NCBI GenBank assembly: GCA_035771165.1 | Contig: JAWNZC010000342.1 | Coordinates: forward strand, 480,001-544,000 | Origin: Paragorgia papillata | Taxonomy: Eukaryota; Cnidaria; Anthozoa; Scleralcyonacea; Coralliidae | DNA length: 64,000 nt | Direction of reading: 5' to 3' | In this document: piece after piece, positions 19,201-30,431 of the stretch | Layout of the letters: each line of letters opens with the position of its first letter | Numbering within the stretch: position 1 is the first letter of the stretch | Notes under the pieces: generated by a model | What the model was told of the DNA's origin: nothing | Database searches by the model: none | Seen by the model: only the letters and a program-made list of their open reading frames with translations | Position numbers and translations under genes: made by a program

Positions 19201-19456
19201 CGCATGTCTGAGTGCATGGAGAGCAAACATGGACATTCAATTAGTTCTTGATGTATATGCATGTGCAATGTATATTGTTTCATATATATCCAAAGCACAA
19301 AAGGGAATGAGTGAACTGCTTCGTACTGCATGTGCCGAAGCAAGAGAAGGAAATGCTAGTATTAAGCAGCAAGTGAGAGTTATTGGTAATACATTTTTAA
19401 ACAGTGTTGAAATTAGTGCCCAAGAAGCTGTGTATATAATTCTGCAATACCAATGA
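16235..19456 (+). pseudogene. Helentron Rep (HUH endonuclease) with upstream repeat linker
   Basis: Resumes the Helentron protein after the palindromic insertion: NYLKRKNAESALMKEKRLQK, then twelve 23-residue repeats (RANESDEHRQNRLQ...). A conserved zinc-type N-terminal region follows (VYICTCCDQLWYRHN; WICRTCEKHLKK). The same frame continues past a TAA at 17986-17988 into NIAPGEGNRPQSIF, YSDICKSELRRSDRRAAM and RGSPPYFEKAKKDLFAMIRQ. After a frameshift near 18630 come FYRVEYQQRGSPHIHML, with the HUH motif at 18723-18731, and CRKKSKKEC. After another near 18845 comes DVYACAMYIVSYISKAQKGM, holding the catalytic tyrosine motif. Rep would nick and ligate single strands in rolling-circle transposition. 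Stops at 16534 and 17986 and two frameshifts inactivate it. Confidence 0.9.
16318..17105 (+). repeat. In-frame tandem array, about 11-12 copies of 69 bp
   Basis: Units start every 69 bp (16318, 16387, 16456 and so on to 17077) with 'agagcaaatgaatctgatga'. Each codes for 23 residues: RANESDEHRQNRLQAQQAND plus INR. Copies differ by a few substitutions (DEH/DEQ, QAQ/QAK/QVQ). Copy four carries GAA to TAA at 16534-16536. Similar ANES...RL repeats are usual in Helitron N-termini, but a homogeneous array suggests recent expansion by unequal exchange. Confidence 0.9.
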
Positions 19457-21712
19457 GAAAATCCTCAAGAGAAGTTGTTTTCGTACCAACTTCACCACCT
19501 AATGAAATAGTTCAGTTGTTAAAACCACTAAGTGAAATTGAAAAAATGCCAGATGAATGTGAAGAAATACATTTTGGTGGACTTTTAAAGAGATACACTG
19601 AACAACCTGCTAGTCTTGAGAATGCAACCTTAGCAGACTGGGCAGCATGGTATGATAGTGTTAATATAAACAAATTTTACCAAAAGAAAACAACAAAACC
19701 AGACATTGATGATCTGCCATTAGAAACATCAGATAATGATGACAATAATGATGATGAACTTTGTGATCATGACACCAACACAATTAATAAGTCCAAAAAA
19801 TCTAATAAAAATAGTGAACCAAAAAAACGAACAAAAGCCAGAATCATAAGGTGTGTCTGGTTTAATAAAGAAGCCTACCCAGAGAAGCACTATCGAGAAT
19901 TAATTATGCTTTTTACACCATGGAGGAATGAGGAAAGTGATTTAATTTGTAATTATTCATCTTATGAAGAACATTATTTAACTTTACAAGACTCAATAAA
20001 AGATCAAATGAGCCTATATACAGTTTGTAATGAAGAACTAAATAGTGCCCAAGAACAATTAAATTCAGCTTTTGACAATGATGAAGACCAATTTGATTTA
20101 ATTGCATCAGTAACTCAAGATGCTGGACACCAAGATGAAGATGAAGGGGCTATAGATTTACATCCTGACTTGAATGAAAACTATGATCTATCACACGACA
20201 TTGGCATTCCTTCTGCATCATCAAATAATGAACCACTTATTCTAAATGAAATGCCAGATGATGAATATAGACAAATGGTGCAAATGTTAAATAAACCTAA
20301 TAAAGACGTCAGACAAACCATTTTACTCATTTCTTAGTGGAGGTGGAGGTGTTGGTAAATCACATCTTACAAAATCAATCTATCAAGCAGCATTGAAATA
20401 CTATAATACAAGAGCTGGTGATGACTTCAGTCAAGTTAATGTTTTACTTCTAGCTCCTACCGGAAAAGCTGCATTTATCATCCAAGGCAGTGCTCTTGCA
20501 GTACCTGCATGTCAGTCATTAAAAAATTATAAACCCCTTGATTCTAACAGATTAAATACTTTAAGGTGTCAACTAGGAAGTGTAAAACTAATATTACTAG
20601 ATGAAATATCTATGGTTGGAAACAGTATGTTTAATGTTCAAATAAATAATCGACTGACAGACATTAAAGGTAGCAAGGAAGATTTTGGAGGTGTAAGCAT
20701 AATTGCAATTGGTGATTTATTTCAATTGAATCCAGTCATGGATGGTTTTATATTCAGAGATTTTGATAACTCAGAATATGGTGTTCTTACTCCAAATTTA
20801 TGGCAACAACACTTTAGGATGTTTGAACTACATGAAATAATGCGACAAAGAGAGAGTAAAGCATTTGCAGAAATTTTAAATAGATTAAGAGAAGGAAATC
20901 ATACTGAGGATGATATTTTGAAGATTAAAGAAAGAATAGTTCCAGAACACAACTGTCCAAACCAAGCACCTCATTTATTTATACAAAACTTGAATGTTGA
21001 TGAATTTAATGACAAAGTTTATAAAGCAGCAACAGGGGGAAAATACACAATAAAAGCTCACGACAGTGTCATAGGCGCTAATTCTGCAGAATTCAGAGAC
21101 AAATTAATGAAGCAAATTCCAAACGACCCAAGAAAGACTAAACAGCTCACTTCAAAGCTCCAGATTGCTGAAGGTGAAATAACTGAAATTGCCATAAATG
21201 TAAGAACTGATGACGGTTTGACAAATGGTGCCAGTAATATTATAAAATTGGTACAGTTACATCAACTTGGAAAACCTTCTGGTATAATATGGGTTGAGTT
21301 TGATCAACAAGAAGTTGGTAAGAAAACAAGACGTGAAAACAGACTGCTTTATCAACAAAATAATATTAATATTCCAAGTACATGGACGCCAATTAAACCT
21401 GTCACCACACAATTCGCTGTTGGTAGAAATAGAACAGCTCAAGTTGTCAGAAAGCAATTTCCACTGCGACTAGCTGCTGCTAAGATTGTACATAGATCTC
21501 AAGGTGATACTCAAACTGAAATTGTTGTTAACACTCGAAGAGCAATTCCCCACATACATTATGTTGCATTAAGCCGAGTAACTACGATTGAAGGATTGTA
21601 TGTAACTGACCTTTGTGAAGACAAAATTTCCGTTGATCCTAAAGTTGTAAATGAAATGGAAGAGTTGAGAACAGAAAGAAGCCTCCAAATTTGTATCTCT
21701 CCATTGTACTAA
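19453..21712 (+). pseudogene. Helentron Pif1-like helicase region
   Basis: Begins with MRKSSREVVFVPTSPPNEIV, the conserved Rep-to-helicase linker, then an acidic region to 20337. A frame switch there leads into Walker A (SGGGGVGKSH, about 20336-20365). The last frame (through 21712) has LLLAPTGKAAFII, Walker B LILLDEISMVGN, IIAIGDLFQLNPV and the C-terminal AAKIVHRSQGDT and HYVALSRVTTIEGLYVTDL, all Pif1/RecD superfamily-1 motifs. This helicase would unwind donor DNA during rolling-circle transposition. One frameshift (about 20330) separates the halves; otherwise well preserved. Confidence 0.9.
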
Positions 21713-21727
21713 ATAAATTATTCAGTT

Positions 21728-22390
21728 TTGAAAATATGTTATCTAAATGCACGTTCACTCCATAAACACACTGAAGACGTTCGTAAAGATTTTAATTATC
21801 TCTCTAGCGATATAGCAGTATTTACAGAGACAAGGTTCAATCCGACAGAGCCAAATGAAATCTACACCATTGATGGTTTTGAGTTATTTCATAATGACAC
21901 TCACTCTTGTGTAAACAATGGATGACCCTATTATGGTACAGCGGTATACAGCAGAGTGCCATTTGTTGCTGCTTTTCCTTACAGCTGCAACATTAATTCT
22001 ATAGAATCAACTATGATCAAAGTAACAAGTCATCACAACTTGACAATGGTTGCCATATATCGTTCGCCAAAAGTTTCTATTAGTCAACTGTGTTCAGCAT
22101 TGAGAGAAATTCTTCTTGAAGTATCTGGGGACGAAAGTGTAATAATAGGAGATTTCAATGTAAACTGGCTCAGTGAAACAGATAGAAGGCCTTTGTACAA
22201 TGTAATGGTAAGAGACAATAGCTATGTACAATTAATATCAGACTACACAACAGATAATAAAACTGTCATTGATCATATATTCTCGAAAACCACCTCTCAA
22301 ACTGTAAATTCAGGGATTTTAGAAACCTATTTTAGTGATCATAAAACAATTTTGGTATCATTCAATCTAAGGCAGTCTAAGTCGGTCTAA
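21728..22390 (+). pseudogene. Helentron endonuclease/exonuclease/phosphatase-family (AP-like) endonuclease
   Basis: Starts MKICYLNARSLHKHTEDVRK, the typical N-strand with N-A-R-S of AP-like endonucleases, then VFTETRFNP (catalytic E). An in-frame TGA at 21923-21925 (consistent with CGA to TGA) is followed in the same frame by YSRVPFVAAFPY, VAIYRSPKVSISQL, VIIGDFNVNWL (catalytic D and N) and ETYFSDHKTILV (catalytic D-H). About 220 codons, 15 bp after the helicase stop. Presence of this domain after the helicase is the diagnostic Helentron feature. The final codons run into the 10-bp tandem repeat. Confidence 0.9.
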
Positions 22391-22620
22391 GTCAGCCTAA
22401 GTCACCCTAAGGTAGTCTAAGTCAGCCTAAGTCAGCCTAAGTCATTCTAAGGCAATCTAAGGAGGTCTAAGGCAGTATGTATACGGTGGTTTAAGGCAGT
22501 CTAAGGAGGTCTAAGGCAGTACGTCTAAGGTCTTCACTCCAATCATACTCCAATCACTACCTTAAGCTGACTTAGGCTACCTTAGACTGCCTTATACCAC
22601 CTTAGACTGCCTTAAACCAT
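22363..22620. repeat. 10-bp tandem repeats followed by inverted copies: Helentron 3' end
   Basis: From 22363 to about 22535 a 10-bp unit (gtcagcctaa / ggcagtctaa) repeats some 15 times with variants. From 22560 to 22616 the complement appears (cttaggctac, cttagactgc), so the region can fold into a long hairpin. Palindromic termini and short subterminal repeats are expected for Helentrons. The repeat begins inside the endonuclease C-terminus. Confidence 0.75.
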
Positions 22621-22624
22621 GAGG

Positions 22625-24090
22625 CTGCCAGGGAGGACTAAGGCAAGCTAAATACGCTTCTCGGCCCAATAACTTATCTATATTTCAGTTGCTCATATTT
22701 CTAGAGAGGGCCTGATCACGAGTACTGAATATTGGAGGGATTGCAAAATAGCTGTTCACTTTAAAAATGCCATTTACAAGAAATAAGAGCAGAATTTTTT
22801 TGAACAAGAAGCACTTTAAACAAAGTATATATGAAGATGCAATTGATTTAATATGTTGCTTTGTATCAAATTTGATGAATGATTACCAAATATTTCTATG
22901 AATTATTATGAATAAAAAATAATTACTTTTTCAAAATAAACGAGTAAGTGCTATATAACAAAAATTACATTGTTCCCACATAATGGGAACAACTTTGCAT
23001 GAAGTAATTTTATTACTTCAACAAAAGCTTGTACACTGGACATACAGCTATAGCAGGTAAGTTCTTCTCTAATTTACTCTAATTCCTACATGTACTACTC
23101 AAGAATAGTTATTATGTTGAGAATATATAATATATATTCTATCTTTTAATCGAAGGCTTTCTTTTTCCACTTTTTATAGAAAATGACTGGTGTGCAACAT
23201 CTAAAATGTATATACAAGTCTCAAATTGTCAACTAAAAAAAGATCTCGTAGTCCACAAAAGTATACATCTTCAACATTTTACACCAAGTTTTCACCATTC
23301 AAGTCCACTGATGTCTGGAAACTGTTACAGATGTTATGATACCAAATCAGAATATTTCAACACTTCTTCAAGAGACATTATTTGAAGACAGGACTTTCTC
23401 AGTTTATATTAATTCTGCAAAATTATACAGCATGTTGGGATATAGAGAATCATAAAGAAACAGCGTTTAATGAGGAATTCACGATGTAATTTTCCTGTTA
23501 TGGAACAAATTGGAACTTGTCAAACTGAATACACATGAAGATCTATACATATAGTGTACTATCCTGACAATTGCATATTGACATACTATGATTGTGTATT
23601 TTTAATGCATCAAAATGCTCAACAATGCAAAAATTCTATGGCTGGTGGATATTTCATTATCAACAAATAATCTCCATTAATTGTTATTTACTCTCAATGC
23701 AAAATACCGATTTTTTATGCACACTTCAGGCAAAATGTCCAGGGGGCATATACATGTAACTACAGTATATGATGCAAAGATTTGGATTCAGCTACTTCTT
23801 TATTGCTGCATAGACTTAAATCATATGTGTTTGAATTTTTTGAAAACAAGAACCAATTGACCTTACGGTGCATGTTTTACCTTCATATATATTCAATGCA
23901 CACAGTATGTGCTATGTTGAAATGAACAATTGAATATAAGACACATTCGAAAATTAAAAAAAAAAATTAATTGATTTCTGTCTGTTCGCTTTTCATATTT
24001 TTCTCTTCATACTTTTCAGTCTTCTCTATCTGTTTTTCAACCCAAACACAGTAAAGCACAGAATATTAATACAACGAGAAGTTGAACTCT
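22625..24090. other. AT-rich stretch, no recognised gene
   Basis: No reading frame with a recognisable motif. AT-rich with A runs near 23960 and no clear repeats that I could pair. Probably intergenic DNA or old element debris. Confidence 0.4.
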
Positions 24091-24142
24091 CGTGGGAACC
24101 TTTGAAGCTTATGTCCTCGCGCATGTCGCCTCGCGCATCTTT

Positions 24143-24251
24143 ATTCATCGCCATCTTACGCCATCCTGGCAAGTTCCCTCGGCAGTTTTAACCGTCTGAA
24201 GGCAAAAACGGCCGGGGTAACTTGCCAGGATGGCGTAGGATGGCGACGAAT
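24143..24251. repeat. Imperfect hairpin with arms of about 33 bp
   Basis: 'cgccatcttacgccatcctg' at 24149 and 'caggatggcgtaggatggcg' at 24226-24245 pair over about 33 bp around a 42-bp loop. The flanks at 24100-24160 and 24391-24460 share 'gtgtcctcgcg'-like words, suggesting a small duplicated or non-autonomous element. Confidence 0.7.
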
Positions 24252-24586
24252 GGCCCTATATTTCGTGTATGCGCATTGCAAAAATGCGGACAAGTTTCAC
24301 GCGAGTTGGACTTCTGGTTGTATTATTATTCTGTGCCAAAAGTAGCCGCCCCTCAGAAAGTAACCGCTGCCAGAAGTCCGAGTGTGTCGGCACCTTTCAT
24401 GCAAGTGTCCTCGCGGATGTTGCCGCGCACACGACAAACGTCGCCATCATCGCCATATCCATTCGATCGCATCAGTCAGGAGGAGTAAAATCGCAGCAAA
24501 AATCGCCTGCGTAAACGGTATAAAAGAGATTATGATACACTATTCCAGTTTAATTTTAACGATGTTATGAAGATTGATATTGCAAA

Positions 24587-24745
24587 ATGAAATACAATAT
24601 GCAACAGAGATTTTGTGCGTCTCAGAGAAAATTATTTCTCTCTGGGGATATCGAGTTAAACCCTGGCCCTTCTGATAAAAATAGTAGTAATAATAATTCT
24701 ATGTATGTTTCAATAAATACATCAGAATGGGCAAATTCGTACTAA
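24587..24745 (+). CDS. Short ORF carrying a second 2A peptide
   Basis: ATG at 24587 opens MKYNMQQRFCASQRKLFLSG, directly followed by DIELNPGP (24647-24670) and a Ser/Asn-rich tail to a stop near 24745. Upstream, LFLSG is the usual hydrophobic/Gly lead-in to a 2A motif. The Gly-Pro skip site lies at 24667/24668. A partial OTU domain begins about 120 bp downstream after a plausible splice acceptor (tttcttgtatgtcatgcag), so this may be the first exon or the remnant of a 2A-OTU transposon protein. Confidence 0.55.
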   Translation: MKYNMQQRFCASQRKLFLSGDIELNPGPSDKNSSNNNSMYVSINTSEWANSY

Positions 24746-24868
24746 TTGCTAGTAGCAAGATTAACCAGTGTAGGTTTAAGGTCATTAGATGTAGGTGGTG
24801 TAGGTTTTTAAAGCTGTCTCTCACCAGCTATACGAGAATCCTATTTACCACTTTCTTGTATGTCATGC

Positions 24869-25148
24869 AGGTGTGGAGTATCTCAGAACCAACCCAGAAA
24901 GATTTATCGAAAGTAATACTGATTCTTCTTGGATAGAATATCTTAATAACATGTCTCAGCAAGGAACATCGGCTGATGCACTTATCATACAGGGAGTTTC
25001 AGACTCACTCAACTTAGTAATTCATAGCGTAGAATCTAATGAGAATTTTGCTGTAATGAGTGTCATTCAGCCAGTTAACCCACCACGTGCGGCAAACTAC
25101 TATTTAAATTGGCCATTTACATTGAAACACATTTTGCGTGACAATTAA
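24869..25148 (+). pseudogene. Partial OTU-type cysteine protease domain
   Basis: The frame from the putative acceptor reads VEYLRTNPERFIES, SWIEYLNNMSQQGTSADALI and IQGVSDSLNLVIHSVESNEN, matching the central part of OTU deubiquitinase-like domains in many invertebrate transposon proteins. The catalytic Asp-Gly-x-Cys start is absent upstream and the terminal His strand is replaced by unrelated residues before the stop at 25148. OTU proteases remove ubiquitin; in elements their role is unproven. Confidence 0.6.
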
Positions 25149-26150
25149 TCCATCATATTGACCCACAAATTTCCTATTTTTATTCTTAAGTGACGTGTTT
25201 CTACCAATTTGACAAAACCGAACAGTTTTGACTCTTGACAAAAAATCGCGTGTTTAGGCGCACGTTGTGTTATGTGTTACGTACACGATGCGCGATACAT
25301 AATGGTAAATAATATTTCTAGCATAGGTAACCAAGTAATAAAACGATTTAGATCTCATAAAACCTGAACGAAATCTATTTTACAATTGCAGTCGCATAGT
25401 TTCATCATCTGATAATCAATTTCTCGAATGACTGAGACAACATCTGCATCCAATATTAAATAGTTTTACATTTAAACCGCTATCAATAAGATACAACGGC
25501 TGTGTGATGCTGTCAGCTTGGTCTTATTTTGCAAATCTGAAACTGACCGAAATCCGACAACATCGCGATTAACGTTAATTGACTTAGGCCAGTTTCAAAC
25601 AACGAAGTTCAATACTCATAGCAAATTGATCCGTTTAGTTCTATGTCCTGGCCAGGCGCCATACACTAGAAGTAGTTGGCTGCTATAACCAAATGCGAAA
25701 ACCAGACCGCATCCAAATAGTCATTCGCAACAAACAATTTTTCAGTTCATGCACGTATACCATTTTGACATACAACACTAAATCCCACACACCTGGAAAC
25801 ATCGCATATAGTAGCTCACAAAACAATGCAAACGCCAAAGTCAAACTCAGGGGGGATTTCCATTAAGACTTACTTCAGTTTTTTATTCATTACCAATAGC
25901 AACAGTAAAAAAACGTCTGCACATTGCGCCACTTTTGGATTCATTTAAAGCTTTAAATGCCTATCGTAAGGTGACACTTGACGCTCGACCACTTTTAAGC
26001 CACTAAAAAATTAAATAAACATTACTACGACTACGAGCACTATAAAAATAGGCGTAGATAATAACATTAGCCAAGGCTGGCAAACGTGCCAAAATATAAA
26101 CGAAAGTTTAACTTGAAAACAGGTTATCAATCTTTCACAATGTCGTGAGC
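25149..26150. other. No recognised gene; last part shared with 33790-33890
   Basis: No coding signal. 'actataaaaataggcgtaga' at about 26039 with a following 'cgtgccaaaatat' recurs at about 33797 (aacaggcgtcgat, cgtgccaaaatatg) and about 35270 (aaaaataggcgtatat), so the mariner-like element was inserted into a repeat family also present on its right side. Confidence 0.5.
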
Positions 26151-26389
26151 TACAGTACCGCTCAGAAGTAACCTAACAAAAACCGCGGTCGATCGGCGGT
26201 CGATCCGCGGGTCATCCGCGGTCGATCAGCGGTTGAACCGTGACCGAACCTAACCGAACCGCAGCCGCTGCGGCCCAAGCCGCAAGGTTCGTACGTTCTC
26301 GTATCACCGAGAAAAAGCCGCATATTTCCGACGTTTGGCGTAAGGCAAGGCAAGTCTGTTGTGGCAGTTGTGCTGATATCCAATTTGAA

Positions 26390-26713
26390 ATGGGAAAGCT
26401 GTCTCGCTACGCCAGAGAACGAGTTGTTGCATTATATTCCTCTAACGTTTCAGTTACGAAGATTACTCAATTACTCGGAGAGGAAGGGATAAAACCATCC
26501 CGCTCAGCTGTGAGTCTGTTTCTCTCTCGCTATCGCCAAAGTGGTAGTCTCGATGATGCGCCGCGTAGTGGTAGAAAGCGAAAACTTAGTGAAGAGCAGA
26601 TACAAATTAACGATGGCAAGATGACGGAAAAAGATGAACTAACCGCTGCTGAATTAAAAGAGAAACTGGCGGAGGAGTCTGACGTGGATGTTTTTAAACA
26701 TATACAAACGTAA
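26390..26713 (+). pseudogene. Tc1/mariner transposase DNA-binding region only
   Basis: ATG at 26390 (MGKLSRYARERVVALYSSN) followed by two helix-turn-helix units: VSVTKITQLLGEEGIKPSRS then SAVSLFLSRYRQSGSLDDAP and the GRKRKLS linker. These are the paired HTH domains that bind the terminal repeats. The frame ends at 26713 (FKHIQT) and the catalytic DDE/D domain is absent, so the protein could at most bind DNA. Codons upstream of 26390 in the same frame are Ala/Arg-rich and look non-native. Confidence 0.75.
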
Positions 26714-27533
26714 TAATTAATTAGGTGGCAAACCAATAAGAAGTGTCAAGTCACACGGTGCAGGAAATGACTAGAATAATTATAATTTCTGAAGTTGTCG
26801 GCTGGTCATGGCTTTTGTCTTTTGATTAAATTACCCGTTGTCGTTGATTGTAGTTGAATATAGTAGCTCGTGAAACGTGAAATTCAATTTGATCGACGAA
26901 TAATCTTGCCATTCTTGGCCGTGAATGTTATACAATTTCGGAAATGTTATACAAATTGTCGAATAAGTCAACAACTTACAACGATGGACTTTAACTCTTC
27001 CCATCCGAATCGGTCTTTAGTATTTTATTCTGGCTAACGCCAGACGATTTTATTCACCTCTGGGGAAACCCTCGGACAGGAATGAGTTAATATTCAAGTT
27101 TAGTCCAGCTTTCGTCACCTGACATGCACTCAAAACTTTCCTTGTTGTTTACCTTGTTTACCACGTAAAAAGCGCTACAGTCTTGTGTGTCTGCGTAAGC
27201 CGTTTTACTTAGTTGCTTTGTTCGTTAATTATATAGATTATCCTAGAGCTCGGCTGAGGCCAAGGCCCAAGCACAGCATTGTAACTCAGTGGCCCAAGCA
27301 CTGATTGTACTGTAAATCAGTTTTGGGGACACGGATTAAAATCTAAAAAAATAGAACTGCAGTGTTATAGTTATATCTCGCACAACAACAAAGTCAAAAC
27401 CGATAATGCGGCCTTTTCGAGTTTTGAAACCAATCTCTCAATTGAAGGTTTTATCTTGTGTTTGGCAAGATTTCAGAATTCAAAAACTAACAACTACTTA
27501 TCATCAGGCAGTATAAATAGATATTTGTTATGA
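26714..27533. other. No recognised gene between transposase remnant and BEL element
   Basis: No coding motif seen. The sequence includes 'ggcccaagcacagcattgta' and 'cagtggcccaagcactgatt' (about 27267 and 27290), a short imperfect duplication. Confidence 0.4.
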
Positions 27534-27538
27534 ATTTT

Positions 27539-27702
27539 TGGACACGCCCTGAACATTGCGTAATCACTCTGTCATGCGCAGTAAATTCTAGTGTTATGTC
27601 TGGCTTAATAGTCATGCCACGAGGCACAGATTGTTCAAAATAAAGTGTAAAAGAAAAGTAAAACATTGTTCTTGGGCTTCTTGCACCGCACCGGCGTATC
27701 TA
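27539..27702 (+). repeat. BEL/Pao 5' LTR
   Basis: 164 bp, TGGACACG...GTATCTA. Contains an AATAAA-like signal region ('aaaataaagtgtaaaag'). Highly similar to the 3' LTR, with a small indel near 27640. Confidence 0.9.
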
Positions 27703-27707
27703 TTTAT

Positions 27708-27725
27708 TGGTCCTTCAAACCGGAT
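27708..27725 (+). other. Primer binding site of the BEL element
   Basis: 'tggtccttcaaaccggat' starts with TGG five bases after the 5' LTR and ends with a TpsiC-arm-like stretch, so it fits the 3' end of a host tRNA. Which tRNA is not determined. Confidence 0.6.
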
Positions 27726-27788
27726 TTACGTATAAATCAGCAAACACACATATATGTCTATCGATTAGACACATTCACGCAGTGAAAT

Positions 27789-30431
27789 ATGCCCGTGCAA
27801 GAAGAACGATCGAGTCTTCTACACAAACGAAGTCTTGTAAAACGGAGAATTACGAACTTAGAAAAGAAAATAACTCCACTTGTTGCTAAAGAAGAAATTT
27901 CAGATTATGATGTTGTGTGTGCAAAGCAATATCTCAACGAGCTCCAAGCACTGGATGAACAGTTTCAAACCGTTCATGAGAAAACAAGTGAACTTAGCCT
28001 TGAAAACCCAGACTTGTTGGAACAGGAAAACGAAGAGTTAGAATACCACGATGACCGAGTAAGGGAAAACAGCAGCAAGTTATTATTTCTGTTGAGCTTT
28101 AAACCCAATTCAAAGCTAAGCGACGACTCGAGTATTAACAATGACGACAAAAGAAAGAAATGTCTGGAGCGGAAATGGGAGAGACTTAACGAAGACGTAA
28201 ACAACATCACAGCAAAGGTCGAAGAAGCCGCCAAAAACCCAAACAACCTCGACATGCATGATTTAAACGAATATAAAACTGAACTTTCAGAACTCGTTAA
28301 GTCACTGGATGAACTAATAACCGAAACTGATTCCTCAATCGCAGAACCTAACAACTTAGAATTGGATGACAGCAATAACATTTGGGACAACCTTTGTGCC
28401 AAACAGTACGATAAGCTGAAATCGAACCAAGAGAATTTATCTGCTCTTATCACCGAACACCGTCGCCAAGACAAAGCTCGAAAGGAAGAAGAACAAGAAA
28501 AACGCGTAAAGCTACAAGAAGAAGAATGCAAACGGCATGAAACCGAAGTCGAGCTTCGAAATAATCAACACCGAGATGAAATCAACAAACTATTAGAACA
28601 GTTCTCAAATTCCTGCGCTGAACGCCAGAAAACAGTCAAACTTCCCGAGTTGAATATTCCAACCTTTGACGGCGAACCTACGAACTGGAAATCATATTGG
28701 CAACAGTTCGAAGGCACCATTCACAAGTCTGCAAAACTGACTAATCAAGTGAGAATGCAATATCTCCTGAAATCACTTACAACTCAAAAGGCCAAAGATG
28801 CAGTAGAAGGTATTGATGCGACAGCCGAAGCATATCCTGAAGCAATCGCTGCATTGAAAGCTCGTTTTGACCGACTTCAAGTCATTCATCGTGCACATGT
28901 AAGAGCATTACTAAAATCAAGGTATGTCAAAGAAGGACCTTCGTCCGAATTACGAAATTTACATGACACCTTTCAACATGATCTTCGATCACTCAAAGCT
29001 CTAGACAAACTGAACTTTGGTCAATTTATCACAGCACTCGGTGAAACCAAACTTGACTCCACCACTATGATCGAATGGCAGAAGTTTACCCAAGGTGAAA
29101 CAGATGTCTCTGACTATGATAAGTTCCTGGTGTTCCTAGACCTAAGAGCTAGAGCAACAGAACTTACAATGTATGGTTCAAACCAGAAAAAACCACAGCA
29201 AGTGTTCAAGAAATCTCCAGGTAAGCCCACAGATAATTTATCACAATTCACAGCACACATCACAAATACAAGTGGTAAATGTTTTGTCTGTCAGAAGCTA
29301 AAGCACAGCATTGCTTATTGCCAAGACTTTAAGAAGAAATCAGTTGCAGACAAAAGGAACTTTGTAGTTACTCAGAATCTTTGTTTCAACTGCCTAAAAA
29401 GTGGACATACTGTTAAGCAATGTTCATCTTCATACAGTTGCCAGAAATGTGGTAAGAAACACCGTACTCTCCTTCAACCTGATGTGGAAGCTTCTGTCGA
29501 AACCCCAAGCATACCACCACCCAGCATCCCACCAGCAACCATACCACCACCTAGCAGTTCAACCAGTACTGCCAGCCATACCACTACATTGAGTGAAAAG
29601 CAAGGAATACCCAACCAACCAGTAGACCCTGTCATCAACTTGTCCACCCAAAACACAGTCATTTCCAACACAATGCTTATGATGACTGCAGAAGTTATTG
29701 TATCTGGTCCTCAGGGTCATCAAATGGTTGCTCGAGTTTTGTTAGACCCAGCTTCAACAGCATCCTTCATCACTGAAAAAATGGTACAACAACTCCAGCT
29801 TACAAAGAACAAACAATCAGTCTACATTCATGGAATTGGAGAAACTCAATGCCCAAACAAGCAAAACAGTGTGGTTGAAGTTGAAATAAAGTCTACTCAA
29901 AGTTCAACTCTCTTAGAGAAAGTACAAGCCATTGTCCTACCCTCCTTAACCAAGTGTCTTCCACTACAATCCATACCAATAGGAAACTGGCCACATTTGG
30001 AATCTCTTCGATTAGCAGATCCAAATTTTAACTTGTCCAAGCCAGTTGATATCCTCCGTGGTGTAGATGTCTACCGTGAGATCCTGAAGCCTGGTCTAAT
30101 ATTGGGACCAAAAGGTACTCCTTCTGCACAAGATACAATACTTGGATGGATTCTGTTTGGTAGCACAAGTAGCAAGCCAACTGATGATTCAACAACCAAA
30201 GAAGCCACAGCTATGTTTGTTTCAACTGCTCAGCCAAACTGCGAAGAAATCTTACAGAGATTTTGGACCTTGGAAGAAGCCCCTCAGACCAAGTCAATAC
30301 TTTCACCAATCGAAAGACTTGTTGTAAATGATTATGTCGATAATCATCGTCGTGAGGAAGATGGACGTTTTGTGGTCCGACTACCAAATCTGATGTTACT
30401 CCTCTTGGTAAATCTCAGCCTCAAGCCTTAA
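27789..30431 (+). pseudogene. BEL/Pao Gag and protease, start of Pol
   Basis: 880 codons. An N-terminal coiled coil (RRITNLEKKITPLV; EEEQEKRVKLQEEECKRHE) is followed by the BEL gag core LPELNIPTFDGEPTNWKSYW and LTNQVRMQYLLKSLTTQKAK. Zinc knuckles are CFVCQKLKHSIAYC and CFNCLKSGHTVKQC. The aspartic protease region reads ARVLLDPASTASFI, where DPA stands in place of the usual D-S/T-G, so protease activity is doubtful. It then enters the Pol region (HLESLRLADPNF; DTILGWILFG). Frame lost near 30385, shortly before RT. Confidence 0.9.

Larger units (their letters stand above)
12939..22620 (+). mobile_element. Helentron-type rolling-circle transposon, decayed
   Basis: Plus-strand order: 2A peptide plus cysteine-protease-like domain, a 69-bp repeat linker, HUH Rep, Pif1-type helicase, AP-like endonuclease, then a repeat-rich inverted 3' terminus. 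An endonuclease fused downstream of Rep-helicase distinguishes Helentrons from canonical Helitrons. A 1.87-kb palindromic element (14354-16226) splits the first gene, and several stops and frameshifts inactivate the rest. Ends are approximate. Confidence 0.85.

Noticed and set aside
24222..24488. Plus-strand frame of 88 codons near the hairpin
   Set aside because: Starts within the hairpin arm, no domain, overlapping alternative frames of similar length.
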